Shown here piece by piece: positions 7,666 to 15,092 of a stretch of 24,973 nt of DNA. How positions within the stretch are numbered: position 1 is the stretch's first letter; each line of letters starts with the position of its first letter. The notes beneath the pieces were generated by a model. The model was not told where the DNA came from. It did not search any database and saw only the letters and a list, made by a program, of their open reading frames with translations. Position numbers and translations under genes: made by a program. The DNA is from CAMLKC01 sp035493555 (GTDB lineage Bacteria > Patescibacteriota > Saccharimonadia > Saccharimonadales > Saccharimonadaceae), in assembly GCA_035493555.1 (NCBI GenBank), contig DATJIC010000013.1, positions 1-24,973 of the forward strand, in the 5' to 3' direction.

Positions 7666-8889
7666 ATGAAAGACAATGAAACATCAACCACAACTGATCA
7701 AAAGGAAGTACAGACAACAGAATCTCAACCCGTAACCGAATCGGTTGCCGTTCGCCGGGGCCGGTCGAAGCGTAGGATTCTCATTGGGAGTATTGTAGCA
7801 GTCATATTGCTGTGTTTTGCTGCTGGCATCGGGGCTGCAAAGTTGTATTATGCGTTCAATCCACAAAGCAGTGATGTTACGGGTCATCAGACGGTTGCAA
7901 ACGACGGCAACAAATCGGTGACACAGGAAGAGTCTGAGATCGCGAACGTTGTCGATAAGGTGTCTCCAAGCGTCGTATCCATTGTTACCACCTCGCAAAG
8001 CGTATCGCCGTATTATGGCTCGCAGGAGCAAGACAGTGCGGGGACGGGCATTATTATTAGCAAGGACGGCTACATTTTAACGAACAAGCACGTCGTGGAC
8101 GGTGCGTCGACGGTTCAGGTGGTGCTTTCCGACGGGACGACATACGACAAAGTCCAGGTGCTCGGAACGGACCCGTTAAACGATGTAGCGTTTCTGCAGA
8201 TTCCAAATGTGAGTAACTTAACGGCGGCAGAACTAGGTGATTCTTCGTCCATTCGGGTGGGTCAAAAGGTAGTTGCTATCGGCAACTCGCTGGGGCAGTA
8301 CCAAAATACGGTAACGAGCGGTATTATCTCGGGAACGGGTCGTCCTATTACGGCACAATCTGGTGAGAACGTGGAAAGTCTTACCGACCTTATACAAACG
8401 GATGCGGCCATTAACCCAGGTAATTCCGGCGGACCTCTCCTTAATCTTTCAGGTCAGGTTATCGGTATCAACACGGCGATCATTCAGGATGCGCAGGGAA
8501 TCGGCTTCTCCATCCCCATCAACGCGACTAAGGGAATAATGAAGGGCGTGTTGGCGGGAAAAGGCGTGCATAGGGCGTTCCTGGGCGTCAACTATATCAG
8601 TGTGACGGCCGATGTTGCCAAGCACTATAACCTGTCGGTGAAAAAAGGCGCGTATATCTTTGCCGCCGGTGGTAAAAGCGCAGTCGTGAGCGGCAGCCCC
8701 GCAGACAAGGCTGGCGTTCAGAACAAAGACGTTATCACTAAAGTTGGCGGCGTAGAGGTGGGTGATAAGGGTGACGTATCGAGCCTCGTGGCTGAATATG
8801 CGCCAGGTGATACGATTGAGCTGGTGGTGCTTCGTGACGGTAAATCACTGACACTCAAGGTAACACTTTCTGAGTACAAGAAAACTTAG
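7666..8889 (+). CDS. HtrA/DegP-type membrane-anchored serine protease with PDZ domain
   Basis: This protease (407 residues from ATG 7666) degrades or refolds damaged proteins outside the cytoplasmic membrane. A membrane helix (about 36-58, ILIGSIVAVILLCFAAGIG) anchors it. The trypsin-like domain has the full triad: His142 in TNKHVVDG, Asp173 in DPLNDVAFL and Ser254 in NPGNSGGPL. A single PDZ domain occupies about 315-407 (SPADKAGVQNKDVITKVGGVEV). The arrangement is that of the HtrA/DegQ group in Gram-positive and CPR bacteria. A TTG three codons upstream (7657), spaced well from GGGGGG at 7646-7651, is an alternative start. The stop overlaps the convergent prmC stop by 4 nt, and its terminator lies within prmC. 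Confidence 0.95.
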   Translation: MKDNETSTTTDQKEVQTTESQPVTESVAVRRGRSKRRILIGSIVAVILLCFAAGIGAAKLYYAFNPQSSDVTGHQTVANDGNKSVTQEESEIANVVDKVSPSVVSIVTTSQSVSPYYGSQEQDSAGTGIIISKDGYILTNKHVVDGASTVQVVLSDGTTYDKVQVLGTDPLNDVAFLQIPNVSNLTAAELGDSSSIRVGQKVVAIGNSLGQYQNTVTSGIISGTGRPITAQSGENVESLTDLIQTDAAINPGNSGGPLLNLSGQVIGINTAIIQDAQGIGFSIPINATKGIMKGVLAGKGVHRAFLGVNYISVTADVAKHYNLSVKKGAYIFAAGGKSAVVSGSPADKAGVQNKDVITKVGGVEVGDKGDVSSLVAEYAPGDTIELVVLRDGKSLTLKVTLSEYKKT

Positions 8890-9713
8890 AGCTTCTCGAT
8901 AGCAAAAATAAAATCACGGTTTTCGCTTAAAGCGAAGCCGTGTTTTTTTGCGTATTTTACTAGGTTGGCGTGTTGGCGGGGGTCGGCCTCAAGAAGCATG
9001 AGTCCGCCTGAAGCAAGCCGCAAGCTAGCTTCTTCGATGAGTTTTTCAATAAGTGCCTGGCCGTTGTTCTCGGCAAAAAGGGCCTCCTGGGGTTCGTAAT
9101 CAGTCTCGGGCGAACGCTCCCAGGAGGCATCGACGTAAGGAAGATTTGCAAGAACAATGTCGGGGCGGAACGGATAGCTTGCAAGCAGATTGCTTTGCAT
9201 AATTTCAACATCCGCCTCCAGGCGCTGGGCATTACTTTTAGCGACATTTAGTGCGTGGTTACTGATATCGCAGAGGGCAACTTCTAGCTCGGGACACTCC
9301 AGTTTGGCGGTAATGCCAAGACAACCGCTGCCGGTTCCTATATCGACAAGCCGCTTGGGTGTTTCCCGCAAAAGCGAATTGGAGTGGGGGAGCAGCTCTT
9401 TTAAGATCGTAATAATTTGTTCCGACTCGGGCCGGGGGATAAGCGTTGCGGGAGTGACCTTAAAAAGCCGTCCGTAAAATTCCTTATGGCCGATAATGTA
9501 CGCGATTGGGGTCCGGTCTTTACGCAGCTCCGTTCGGGCATCAGCTATTTCAAGCTCTCGGCCTGTCAAGGCCTCGTCGCCATGCGCATGAAGGTAGGTG
9601 CGCTGTTTTTTTAGCGTATGGGCCAGGATAATCTCGGCATCGAGCCGTGCCGAAACGATACCGGCAGCCGATAGCGTGCTAGTGGCTTGGCGTATCCATT
9701 CGTCGATCGTCAT
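8886..9713 (-). CDS. prmC: Release-factor glutamine N5-methyltransferase PrmC (HemK)
   Basis: This 275-residue enzyme methylates the glutamine of the GGQ motif in peptide release factors, using S-adenosylmethionine. An N-terminal helical domain (about 1-85, with the PIAYIIGHKEFYGR and LIPRPESE segments typical of PrmC) precedes a Rossmann-fold methyltransferase domain with motif I DIGTGSG at 124-130. The substrate-binding motif, NPPY in most PrmC and DNA amino-methyltransferases, reads NLPY here (190-193). The start ATG lies one base after the stop of the upstream methyltransferase gene (TAAcATG), so the genes are translationally linked. prfA, whose product is its substrate, is two genes upstream. 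Confidence 0.94.
   Translation of the reverse strand: MTIDEWIRQATSTLSAAGIVSARLDAEIILAHTLKKQRTYLHAHGDEALTGRELEIADARTELRKDRTPIAYIIGHKEFYGRLFKVTPATLIPRPESEQIITILKELLPHSNSLLRETPKRLVDIGTGSGCLGITAKLECPELEVALCDISNHALNVAKSNAQRLEADVEIMQSNLLASYPFRPDIVLANLPYVDASWERSPETDYEPQEALFAENNGQALIEKLIEEASLRLASGGLMLLEADPRQHANLVKYAKKHGFALSENRDFIFAIEKL
8915..8949 (+). terminator. Intrinsic terminator of htrA, inside prmC
   Basis: On the plus strand CACGG (8915-8919) pairs with CCGTG (8938-8942) and the inner TTCGCT (8922-8927) pairs with AGCGAA (8931-8936), followed by seven T (8943-8949). It is 26 bases after the htrA stop and lies entirely in the 3' coding part of prmC on the other strand, where the T-run encodes two lysines. 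Confidence 0.75.
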
Positions 9714-9714
9714 G

Positions 9715-10518
9715 TTATTTCTCCCGTTGGCGGACGACTTCGTAGGCGATAGCGACGGTCGCTGCGCTCACATTGAGCGAGTCGGCGATACCAGCCATAG
9801 GCAGCCGTACGGGCAGGTCGCAGTTTTCAAGCCATAGATCGGTCAAGCCGAACTGTTCGCTGCCCATAACGATAGCGACTGGCTGGGTAAGATCGACGTC
9901 GGTATAAAGTTCTTTTGCTGCTGGGGTTGCGGCGAGTGACTTGATACCGCGTTCGCGGAGGTAGTCGATAGCACTTTTGCTATCCGTAATAACCGTTGGC
10001 GTCGTAAACATAACACCAGTAGAGGCACGGACGACATTGGGGTTAAATAGGTCGGTGACGGCATCGCAAACGATGACAGCCTCGGCGCCAGTGGCATCCG
10101 CTGAGCGTAAAATAGTGCCAAGGTTGCCTGGTTTTTCGATGGCTTCGACCACAATGACGAACGGGTTGTCAGAGAGTTTCAGATCGGTGAGCTTTGTGCG
10201 CCACTGTTTACCGATAGCAAGCAGCCCCTCGGGTCGTTCGCGGTAGGCAATTTTTACAAAGGCATCCTTCCCGATGCGGGTAAGCTGGGCGCCGGCTTTT
10301 TGGGCGGTTTCAAGAACTTTTTGTTCGTTCTCGCCTAAAAACCATTCCGGGCAGTAATATAGTTCGCTAAACGTAAAGCCTGCGGCAAGCGCCCGGGTGA
10401 TAGGGCGATACCCCTCGATTAAAAAGATGCCTTGTTTATCCCGCTCGGAGCGTTTTTTAAGTTTTGTAAGGGCTTTTACACGCGGGTTATGAATGCTGGT
10501 GATTGCTTCTTGATCCAT
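9715..10518 (-). CDS. SpoU/TrmH-family RNA 2'-O-methyltransferase
   Basis: This 267-residue SPOUT methyltransferase probably methylates a ribose 2'-OH in rRNA or tRNA. The N-terminus (about 1-95) has the substrate-binding domain of the SpoU family (ITSIHNPRVKALTKL, GIFLIEGYRPI). The trefoil-knot catalytic domain shows motif 1 EKPGNLGTILRSADATGA, motif 2 IVMGSEQFGL and motif 3 LPMAGIADSLNVSAATVAI near the C-terminus. These place it in the RlmB/TsnR-like branch, but the exact nucleotide cannot be read from sequence. The ATG follows the prfA stop by one base and AGGAAA precedes it; prmC begins one base after its own stop. The trio acts in decoding and translation termination. Confidence 0.92.
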   Translation of the reverse strand: MDQEAITSIHNPRVKALTKLKKRSERDKQGIFLIEGYRPITRALAAGFTFSELYYCPEWFLGENEQKVLETAQKAGAQLTRIGKDAFVKIAYRERPEGLLAIGKQWRTKLTDLKLSDNPFVIVVEAIEKPGNLGTILRSADATGAEAVIVCDAVTDLFNPNVVRASTGVMFTTPTVITDSKSAIDYLRERGIKSLAATPAAKELYTDVDLTQPVAIVMGSEQFGLTDLWLENCDLPVRLPMAGIADSLNVSAATVAIAYEVVRQREK

Positions 10519-10519
10519 A

Positions 10520-11605
10520 TTAGTTTCCTAGGCTTTTTTGCTCGGCTTCGTGTGCCTGCAGGCTGCGTTCGGCTTTTTGCAGTTCTAGTACAACGTCATC
10601 GAAGTTGCCATCGAGCATCTTCGGCATGTTAGAGCGGCTGTAGCCGATGCGGTGATCGGTAATACGGTCTTGCGGGAAGTTGTAGGTACGGATTTTTTCG
10701 CTGCGGTCGCCCGATCCAATGAGGCTGCGGCGCTCAGCGGCAAGTTTTGATTGTTCGGCCTCGACTTTTTGCTGGAGCAGGCGGGAGCGCAGAACGCTCA
10801 TGGCTTTCTCTTTGTTCTTAATCTGTGATTTTTCGTCTTGGTTGGTAACGACCATGCCGCTTGGTAGGTGGGTAATGCGTACGGCGGAGTCGGTTGTGTT
10901 GACACTCTGGCCGCCGTGGCCGCTGGCGCGGAAGATGTCAATCCTTAGGTCGTTAGGGTTAATCTCGATATCCGTCTCCTCGGCCTCAGGAAGTACGGCA
11001 ACTGTAACGGTGCTGGTGTGGATGCGTCCTTGGCTTTCGGTGGCGGGAACGCGCTGGACGCGGTGGACGCCAGATTCAAACTTGAGCTGCGCGTAGGGCG
11101 AATCGCCACTAACCTTAAATACAACTTCTTTGTAACCGCCCGTGTCGTTGGCGCTTTCGCTCATAAGTTCGGTTTTAAGACCGTGCATTTCGCAGTAGCG
11201 AAGGTACATGCGGTACAGTTCGGCAGCGAACAAACTGGCTTCGTCGCCGCCAGCTCCGGCGCGGATCTCGACAATAACGTTCTTTTCGTCATTTGGGTCT
11301 TTAGGGGCAAGCATCGCGAACAGCTCTTCTTCTAAAGATGCTAGTTTTTCTTCGGTTTCAGTAACCTCCGATTTGGCAAGTTCGGCAAGCTCATCGCCGC
11401 CGCCAACGAGTTGCTTTGCTTCGGCTAGCTGCGATTCAAGCGTCCGGCGAAGCGTTGCTTTCTCCAAAATAGCCTCAAGCTCGCTCAGCCGCTTATTCTT
11501 TTTGCTAAAATCTGGGTCACTAAATGCGCTGGGAGATGCCAAAAAATCAGCAAGGGTTGCTTTTTCGGCTTGTAGGTCATCGATGTTGAGGCTGATCTTT
11601 GGCAT
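10520..11605 (-). CDS. prfA: Peptide chain release factor 1
   Basis: This 361-residue RF1 ends translation at UAA and UAG codons. The tripeptide anticodon PAT is at residues 187-189 (RVPATESQGR), which distinguishes it from RF2 (SPF), and the peptidyl-tRNA hydrolysis motif GGQ is at 231-233 (SGHGGQSVN), the target of PrmC. The coiled N-terminal domain and the C-terminal RNFPQDR-like segment (YNFPQDRITDHR) are normal. The ATG has a good AGGAG site 6 nt upstream on the minus strand. RF1 with TAG stops (for example parB and htrA) and a TGA stop on proS indicate the standard bacterial code. Confidence 0.97.
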   Translation of the reverse strand: MPKISLNIDDLQAEKATLADFLASPSAFSDPDFSKKNKRLSELEAILEKATLRRTLESQLAEAKQLVGGGDELAELAKSEVTETEEKLASLEEELFAMLAPKDPNDEKNVIVEIRAGAGGDEASLFAAELYRMYLRYCEMHGLKTELMSESANDTGGYKEVVFKVSGDSPYAQLKFESGVHRVQRVPATESQGRIHTSTVTVAVLPEAEETDIEINPNDLRIDIFRASGHGGQSVNTTDSAVRITHLPSGMVVTNQDEKSQIKNKEKAMSVLRSRLLQQKVEAEQSKLAAERRSLIGSGDRSEKIRTYNFPQDRITDHRIGYSRSNMPKMLDGNFDDVVLELQKAERSLQAHEAEQKSLGN

Positions 11606-11628
11606 GTGTTGCTCCTATTATGACATAT

Positions 11629-11661
11629 AAAAAGAGACTGCGGTAAAAGCAGTCTCTTTTT
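11629..11661 (-). terminator. Intrinsic terminator between rpmE and prfA
   Basis: A perfect 13-bp stem (11629-11641 with 11649-11661) with a 7-nt loop ends in five T on either strand. It lies 9 nt downstream of the rpmE stop on the minus strand, so rpmE is probably transcribed apart from prfA, or with partial read-through. Confidence 0.85.
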
Positions 11662-11669
11662 GGTAAGCG

Positions 11670-11990
11670 CTATTTATCTGCTTTTTTTGCTTTTTGCGCT
11701 GCAGCTTTTTTGGCCTTTGATGCAAGTTGTTCCTTGCGGGCTTCGGCGGCGGCGAATTTAGCCTTAAAGCGGTCGACACGACCTTCGGTGTCGATGATCT
11801 TCTCTTCGCCCGTAAAGAATGGGTGAGAGGCTGATGAGATGTGGACTTTTACGAGTGGGTATTCGTTGCCATCTTCCCATTTAATAGTTTCGTTGGTTTG
11901 CGCTGTACTTTGTGTAAGGAAGGCAAACCCAGCCACGTCGTCGCTAAATACGACCGGGCGGTAGTTAGTTGGGTGTATACTGCTTTTCAT
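11670..11990 (-). CDS. rpmE2: Large ribosomal subunit protein L31 type B (bL31B)
   Basis: This 106-residue protein is a bL31. MKSSIHPTNYRPVVFSDD and the HPFFTG motif followed by D-x-x-G-R-V-D-R-F are the family's hallmarks. The zinc-binding Cys residues of type A L31 are missing, so it is the zinc-independent type B form. An extra C-terminal tail (about 85-106) is made almost only of Lys, Ala and Gln and probably contacts rRNA. L31 next to prfA is a conserved arrangement. A candidate promoter (TGGACT, 17 nt, TACAAT) ends 9 nt before the ATG, implying a very short leader. Confidence 0.94.
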   Translation of the reverse strand: MKSSIHPTNYRPVVFSDDVAGFAFLTQSTAQTNETIKWEDGNEYPLVKVHISSASHPFFTGEEKIIDTEGRVDRFKAKFAAAEARKEQLASKAKKAAAQKAKKADK

Positions 11991-11999
11991 ATCCCGACC

Positions 12000-12028
12000 A
12001 TTGTATCTGTTTTTGTTGAAAAAGTCCA
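12000..12028 (-). promoter_or_regulatory. Promoter of rpmE2
   Basis: On the minus strand TGGACT (12028-12023), a 17-nt spacer and TACAAT (12005-12000) lead to initiation only a few bases before the ATG at 11990. Confidence 0.5.
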
Positions 12029-12113
12029 GAGGTTATACGGGCGGGCGCAAATAAGCATTGCGAAGACGCCCCTGTACTGGTACCATAAGCGCAAAGGATG
12101 CATAAAACATACA

Positions 12114-13484
12114 ATGTCACGAAACAGTTTATTTAAAAAGGCTATGGAAGCTCCAGCCGTCGCACTGGAAAAGACGGTTGAAGTGAGCGAACAGCTCAGT
12201 AAAAATTCGCCGCCGGCCCGAATTGCCCGGAAAGGCAAGGATTACTGGCACATGCTTGGACCGGGACTTACCACGGGTGCATCCGATGATGACCCTTCTG
12301 GTATTGGTACCTACTCGCAAACGGGAGCGCAGTACGGTTTTCAGCTGCTTTGGCTTGCCGCATTTACATATCCGCTTATGGCGATCGTACAGGAGATGTG
12401 TGCCCGTATCGGTCTGGTGACCGGCCGGGGTCTCGCAGGAACGATCCGCACGCATTTTTCCCGGCGGGTTATGTACGGTTCTGCTCTTCTTTTGCTGGCG
12501 GCAAACACGTTTAATATCGGTGCCGATCTTGGGGCGATGGCAAAAGCCGTACAGCTTTTATGGCCACAGCTTAATTTTAGCTTTCTGGTGATCGGTTTTG
12601 TGCTTTTGTGTTTGTTTATGCAGGTTTTTACACCGTATGCGCGGTACGCTAGGTACCTAAAATGGTTGGCGTTAGTGCTGTTTGCGTACGTTGCATCAAC
12701 AATTTTAGCCAACCTCAACTGGGGCGATGTGCTGCGTCATGCGGTCGTGCCGACGATTACGTTCAGTAAGGACCAGCTGTTTCTTATTTGTGCTATCTTA
12801 GGGACGACCATTTCGCCGTACCTGTTTTTCTGGCAAACCTCGCAAGAGGTAGAAGAGGAAATATTGCAGGGCCAATCAACGCTTGCCCAGCGGAAGGGAA
12901 CGGACAAACTTGCGGTTAAGAGCATGCGTATCGACGTGTGGTCAGGCATGTTCCTGAGCAACCTCGTGATGTTCTTTATTATTGCTGCCTGTGGCGCGCT
13001 TTTATACTCGCACGGCGTGACTAATATTGTAACGGCGGCACAGGCTGCCGAGGCGTTGCGGCCGTTTGCCGGTGATGCGACGTACTTTCTATTCGCGATC
13101 GGAATCGTCGGTACCGGACTATTGGCTATACCCGTACTGGCGGGATCAAGCTCGTACGCGCTTTCAGAGGCCTTTGGCTGGCAAGAGGGACTGTACCGCG
13201 ACCTAAAGCATGCCCGTGCATTTTATGGAGTAATAATTCTTTCGCTCTTGGTGGGGCTTGGCCTTAACTTTGTCGGTCTCGACCCTATGAAAGCGCTGCT
13301 GTACGCGGCTGTTGGTAATGGTATTGTCGCTCCGATCGTGCTTTGTCTAGTTGTTCTTATTAGCAGCAACCGCAAAATAATGGGTGAGTGGACAAACCGC
13401 CGCCCAGTTACCGTTATAGGTTGGGTGACCACAGGTATTATGGCTGTATCTGGTATTGCGGCTATCGTCTCCCTCGTTATTTAA
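12114..13484 (+). CDS. NRAMP-related divalent metal transporter
   Basis: This 456-residue protein belongs to the NRAMP (SLC11) family, with about eleven membrane helices after a ~45-residue hydrophilic N-terminus. Helix 1 has GPGLTTGASDDDPSGIG (D60, P61), matching the DPGN metal-binding region. On helix 6, where Mn/Fe transporters have Met-Pro-His, this protein has T-I-S-P-Y (S234, P235) and so lacks the metal-coordinating methionine. Loss of that residue is known in the NRAMP-related magnesium transporters, so Mg2+ is a plausible substrate. The frame is open upstream to 11841, but that part overlaps rpmE2 and its promoter; MSRNSLFKK at 12114 is the natural start. No clear Shine-Dalgarno site precedes it. 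Confidence 0.88.
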   Translation: MSRNSLFKKAMEAPAVALEKTVEVSEQLSKNSPPARIARKGKDYWHMLGPGLTTGASDDDPSGIGTYSQTGAQYGFQLLWLAAFTYPLMAIVQEMCARIGLVTGRGLAGTIRTHFSRRVMYGSALLLLAANTFNIGADLGAMAKAVQLLWPQLNFSFLVIGFVLLCLFMQVFTPYARYARYLKWLALVLFAYVASTILANLNWGDVLRHAVVPTITFSKDQLFLICAILGTTISPYLFFWQTSQEVEEEILQGQSTLAQRKGTDKLAVKSMRIDVWSGMFLSNLVMFFIIAACGALLYSHGVTNIVTAAQAAEALRPFAGDATYFLFAIGIVGTGLLAIPVLAGSSSYALSEAFGWQEGLYRDLKHARAFYGVIILSLLVGLGLNFVGLDPMKALLYAAVGNGIVAPIVLCLVVLISSNRKIMGEWTNRRPVTVIGWVTTGIMAVSGIAAIVSLVI

Positions 13485-13495
13485 AAGGCTGCTAG

Positions 13496-13524
13496 TTGAC
13501 CTCTGGTACACTTTACGGTATACT
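13496..13524 (+). promoter_or_regulatory. Promoter of rpsB-tsf
   Basis: TTGACC (13496-13501), a 17-nt spacer and TATACT (13519-13524) make the strongest consensus promoter in the window, as expected for ribosomal genes. Initiation near 13531 yields a leader of about 80 nt. Confidence 0.8.
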
Positions 13525-13553
13525 ACCAGGGTAACAATTTTTAATGACACAAT

Positions 13554-13586
13554 CCGCGTCATACTCCTGAACCTTCAGGGACGCGG
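13554..13586 (+). promoter_or_regulatory. Structured 5' leader of rpsB
   Basis: CCGCGTC (13554-13560) pairs with GACGCGG (13580-13586), and CCTGAA (13566-13571) pairs with TTCAGG (13574-13579), leaving ATACT bulged on the 5' side. The hairpin is followed by an AAGGAG ribosome-binding site (13596-13601). Its placement suggests feedback control by S2, as known for rpsB leaders in other bacteria; this is inference. Confidence 0.5.
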
Positions 13587-13611
13587 GTGAGGAACAAGGA
13601 GTCTAAAACAT

Positions 13612-14319
13612 ATGGCAGTTGATGTCGATATTAAAGCTCTGCTCGAAGCTGGTGTTCACTTTGGACACAAAACGAGCCGTTGGCACCCTAAAATGGCCAA
13701 GTACATTCACTCTAAGCGCCAGGACAGCCACATTATTGACCTGACGAAAACGGTAGAGGGCCTCGACAAAGCGCTTCCATTCGTCACCAAAGTGGCGGCA
13801 AGCGGCAAACAAGTTCTGTTTGTAGGTACTAAAAAACAGGCGAAAGATATTGTAAAGGCAGCCGCTGAAAAAGCCGGCCAGCCATACGTTACCGAGCGCT
13901 GGATTGGCGGTATGCTGACCAACGTAAACACTATTAGCGCACAGATCAAAAAACTGAAAGACCTCGAACGCCGCATGGCATCGGGTGATCTTGAAAAGCG
14001 CTACAACAAGCTTGAAGTACAGCGTTTCCAAGAGGAAATCGACGAGCTCAACCTTAAGTATAGCGGTATCAAAGACCTTAACGGTAAGCCTGGCGCTGTT
14101 ATCGTTATTGATGTTATTAGCGACGCAAACGCCGTTAAAGAAGCAAAAACTCTTGGCGTACCAGTAGTTGGCGTCGTTGACACGAACGCAGACCCAACGC
14201 CAATCGATTACGTTATCCCAGGTAACGACGATGCAATCAAAGGTATTCAATTGCTGCTCGACTACTTCACAGCCGCTGTTGCTGAAGGTGCGGGTGCTGT
14301 TAAAAAAGAGGAGAAATAA
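13612..14319 (+). CDS. rpsB: Small ribosomal subunit protein S2 (uS2)
   Basis: This 235-residue uS2 is needed for late 30S assembly and for S1 or mRNA binding. It has the conserved LLEAGVHFGHKTSRWHPKMAKYI start, FVGTKKQAKDIV, the ERWIGGMLTN motif (residues about 91-100) and PGAVIVIDV near 160. The C-terminus ends in a short Lys/Glu tail (KKEEK). It starts from an ATG 10 nt after AAGGAG and is followed three bases after its stop by tsf, the universal bacterial pairing. A strong promoter and a structured leader precede it. Confidence 0.98.
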   Translation: MAVDVDIKALLEAGVHFGHKTSRWHPKMAKYIHSKRQDSHIIDLTKTVEGLDKALPFVTKVAASGKQVLFVGTKKQAKDIVKAAAEKAGQPYVTERWIGGMLTNVNTISAQIKKLKDLERRMASGDLEKRYNKLEVQRFQEEIDELNLKYSGIKDLNGKPGAVIVIDVISDANAVKEAKTLGVPVVGVVDTNADPTPIDYVIPGNDDAIKGIQLLLDYFTAAVAEGAGAVKKEEK

Positions 14320-14322
14320 ACA

Positions 14323-14919
14323 ATGGCTGTTTCAATCGAAGACATCAAAAAGCTGAAAGAACTCACCGGTGTTGGTTTGACCGACGCCAAAGGCGCACTT
14401 GTTGAAGCCGACGGCGATTTTGACAAAGCTCTTGAAGCAATGCGTAAAAAAGGCCTCACAAAGGCTGAGAAAAAAGGTGACCGCGAAGCCCGCGAAGGCG
14501 TTATCGACAGCTATGTTCACAGCGGCCGCATTGGTGTAGTCGTAGAGCTTAACTGTGAGACCGACTTTGTTGCCCGCCTAGATGACTTTAAAAAGCTTGC
14601 TCACGAGATCGCTATGCAAGTTGCAGCCATGAACCCGAAGTACGTTACCGAAGCTGAAATTCCAGCCAAGGAAATGGAACGCGTCCGCAGCGAAGCAATG
14701 GAACGCGTCAAGACAGAAGGTAAGCCTGCTGATATCGCTGAAAAAATCGTTGATGGACAGGTTAAGAAGCACTTTGCCGAGCAAGTACTTATGAGCCAGA
14801 TGTTTATCCTTGACGACAAGAAAAGCGTTGAGCAGTACGTAAAAGAGAATATCGCTAAACTAGGTGAGAACATTGTTGTCCGCCAGTTCAAGCGTATCGA
14901 ACTCGGCGTTAACGAGTAA
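14323..14919 (+). CDS. tsf: Elongation factor Ts (short form)
   Basis: This EF-Ts is the guanine-nucleotide exchange factor that recycles EF-Tu. It has 198 residues, against about 280-295 in E. coli, so it is a short form like those of Thermus, retaining the N-terminal UBA-like domain (IKKLKELTGVGLTDAKGAL) and one core subdomain with the key TDFV motif (ELNCETDFVARLDDF). The duplicated core subdomain and coiled coil are lacking. GAGGAG before the rpsB stop provides its ribosome-binding site. A strong terminator follows, ending the rpsB-tsf unit. Confidence 0.96.
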   Translation: MAVSIEDIKKLKELTGVGLTDAKGALVEADGDFDKALEAMRKKGLTKAEKKGDREAREGVIDSYVHSGRIGVVVELNCETDFVARLDDFKKLAHEIAMQVAAMNPKYVTEAEIPAKEMERVRSEAMERVKTEGKPADIAEKIVDGQVKKHFAEQVLMSQMFILDDKKSVEQYVKENIAKLGENIVVRQFKRIELGVNE

Positions 14920-14936
14920 GATCTTTCGTATCTCTA

Positions 14937-14968
14937 AAACACCCAGCCTCACAGCCGGGTGTTTTTTT
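14937..14968 (+). terminator. Intrinsic terminator of rpsB-tsf
   Basis: AAACACCC (14937-14944) pairs with GGGTGTTT (14957-14964) and is followed by a T-run to 14968. It lies 17 bases after the tsf stop. Confidence 0.85.
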
Positions 14969-15000
14969 GTTGGAATAACAGATGAGAGAGGGGTGTGCAC

Positions 15001-15029
15001 TTGATAAAAATGCATTTTTATGGTAAAAT
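15001..15029 (+). promoter_or_regulatory. Promoter now driving the G+C-rich gene, probably the original frr promoter
   Basis: TTGATA (15001-15006), a 17-nt spacer and TAAAAT (15024-15029) form a near-consensus promoter. Its base composition fits the resident genome and not the insert that begins right after it. The last ten bases, ATGGTAAAAT, recur at 15941-15950 in front of frr. Confidence 0.7.
15020..15029 (+). repeat. Left copy of the 10-bp direct repeat flanking the G+C-rich insert
   Basis: ATGGTAAAAT occurs here and again at 15941-15950. The segment between the copies (15030-15940) contains the whole anomalous gene and its terminator. The repeat covers a -10 box in both places. Confidence 0.65.
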
Positions 15030-15092
15030 TGTAACCGACCTTCGGTAGAGTATTCCGGAGATACCGCACCTTCGAGAGGAAGTGACACCCGC

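Noticed and set aside
11841..12113. N-terminal extension of the metal transporter
   Set aside because: It is antisense to rpmE2 and its promoter and shows no transporter-like sequence.
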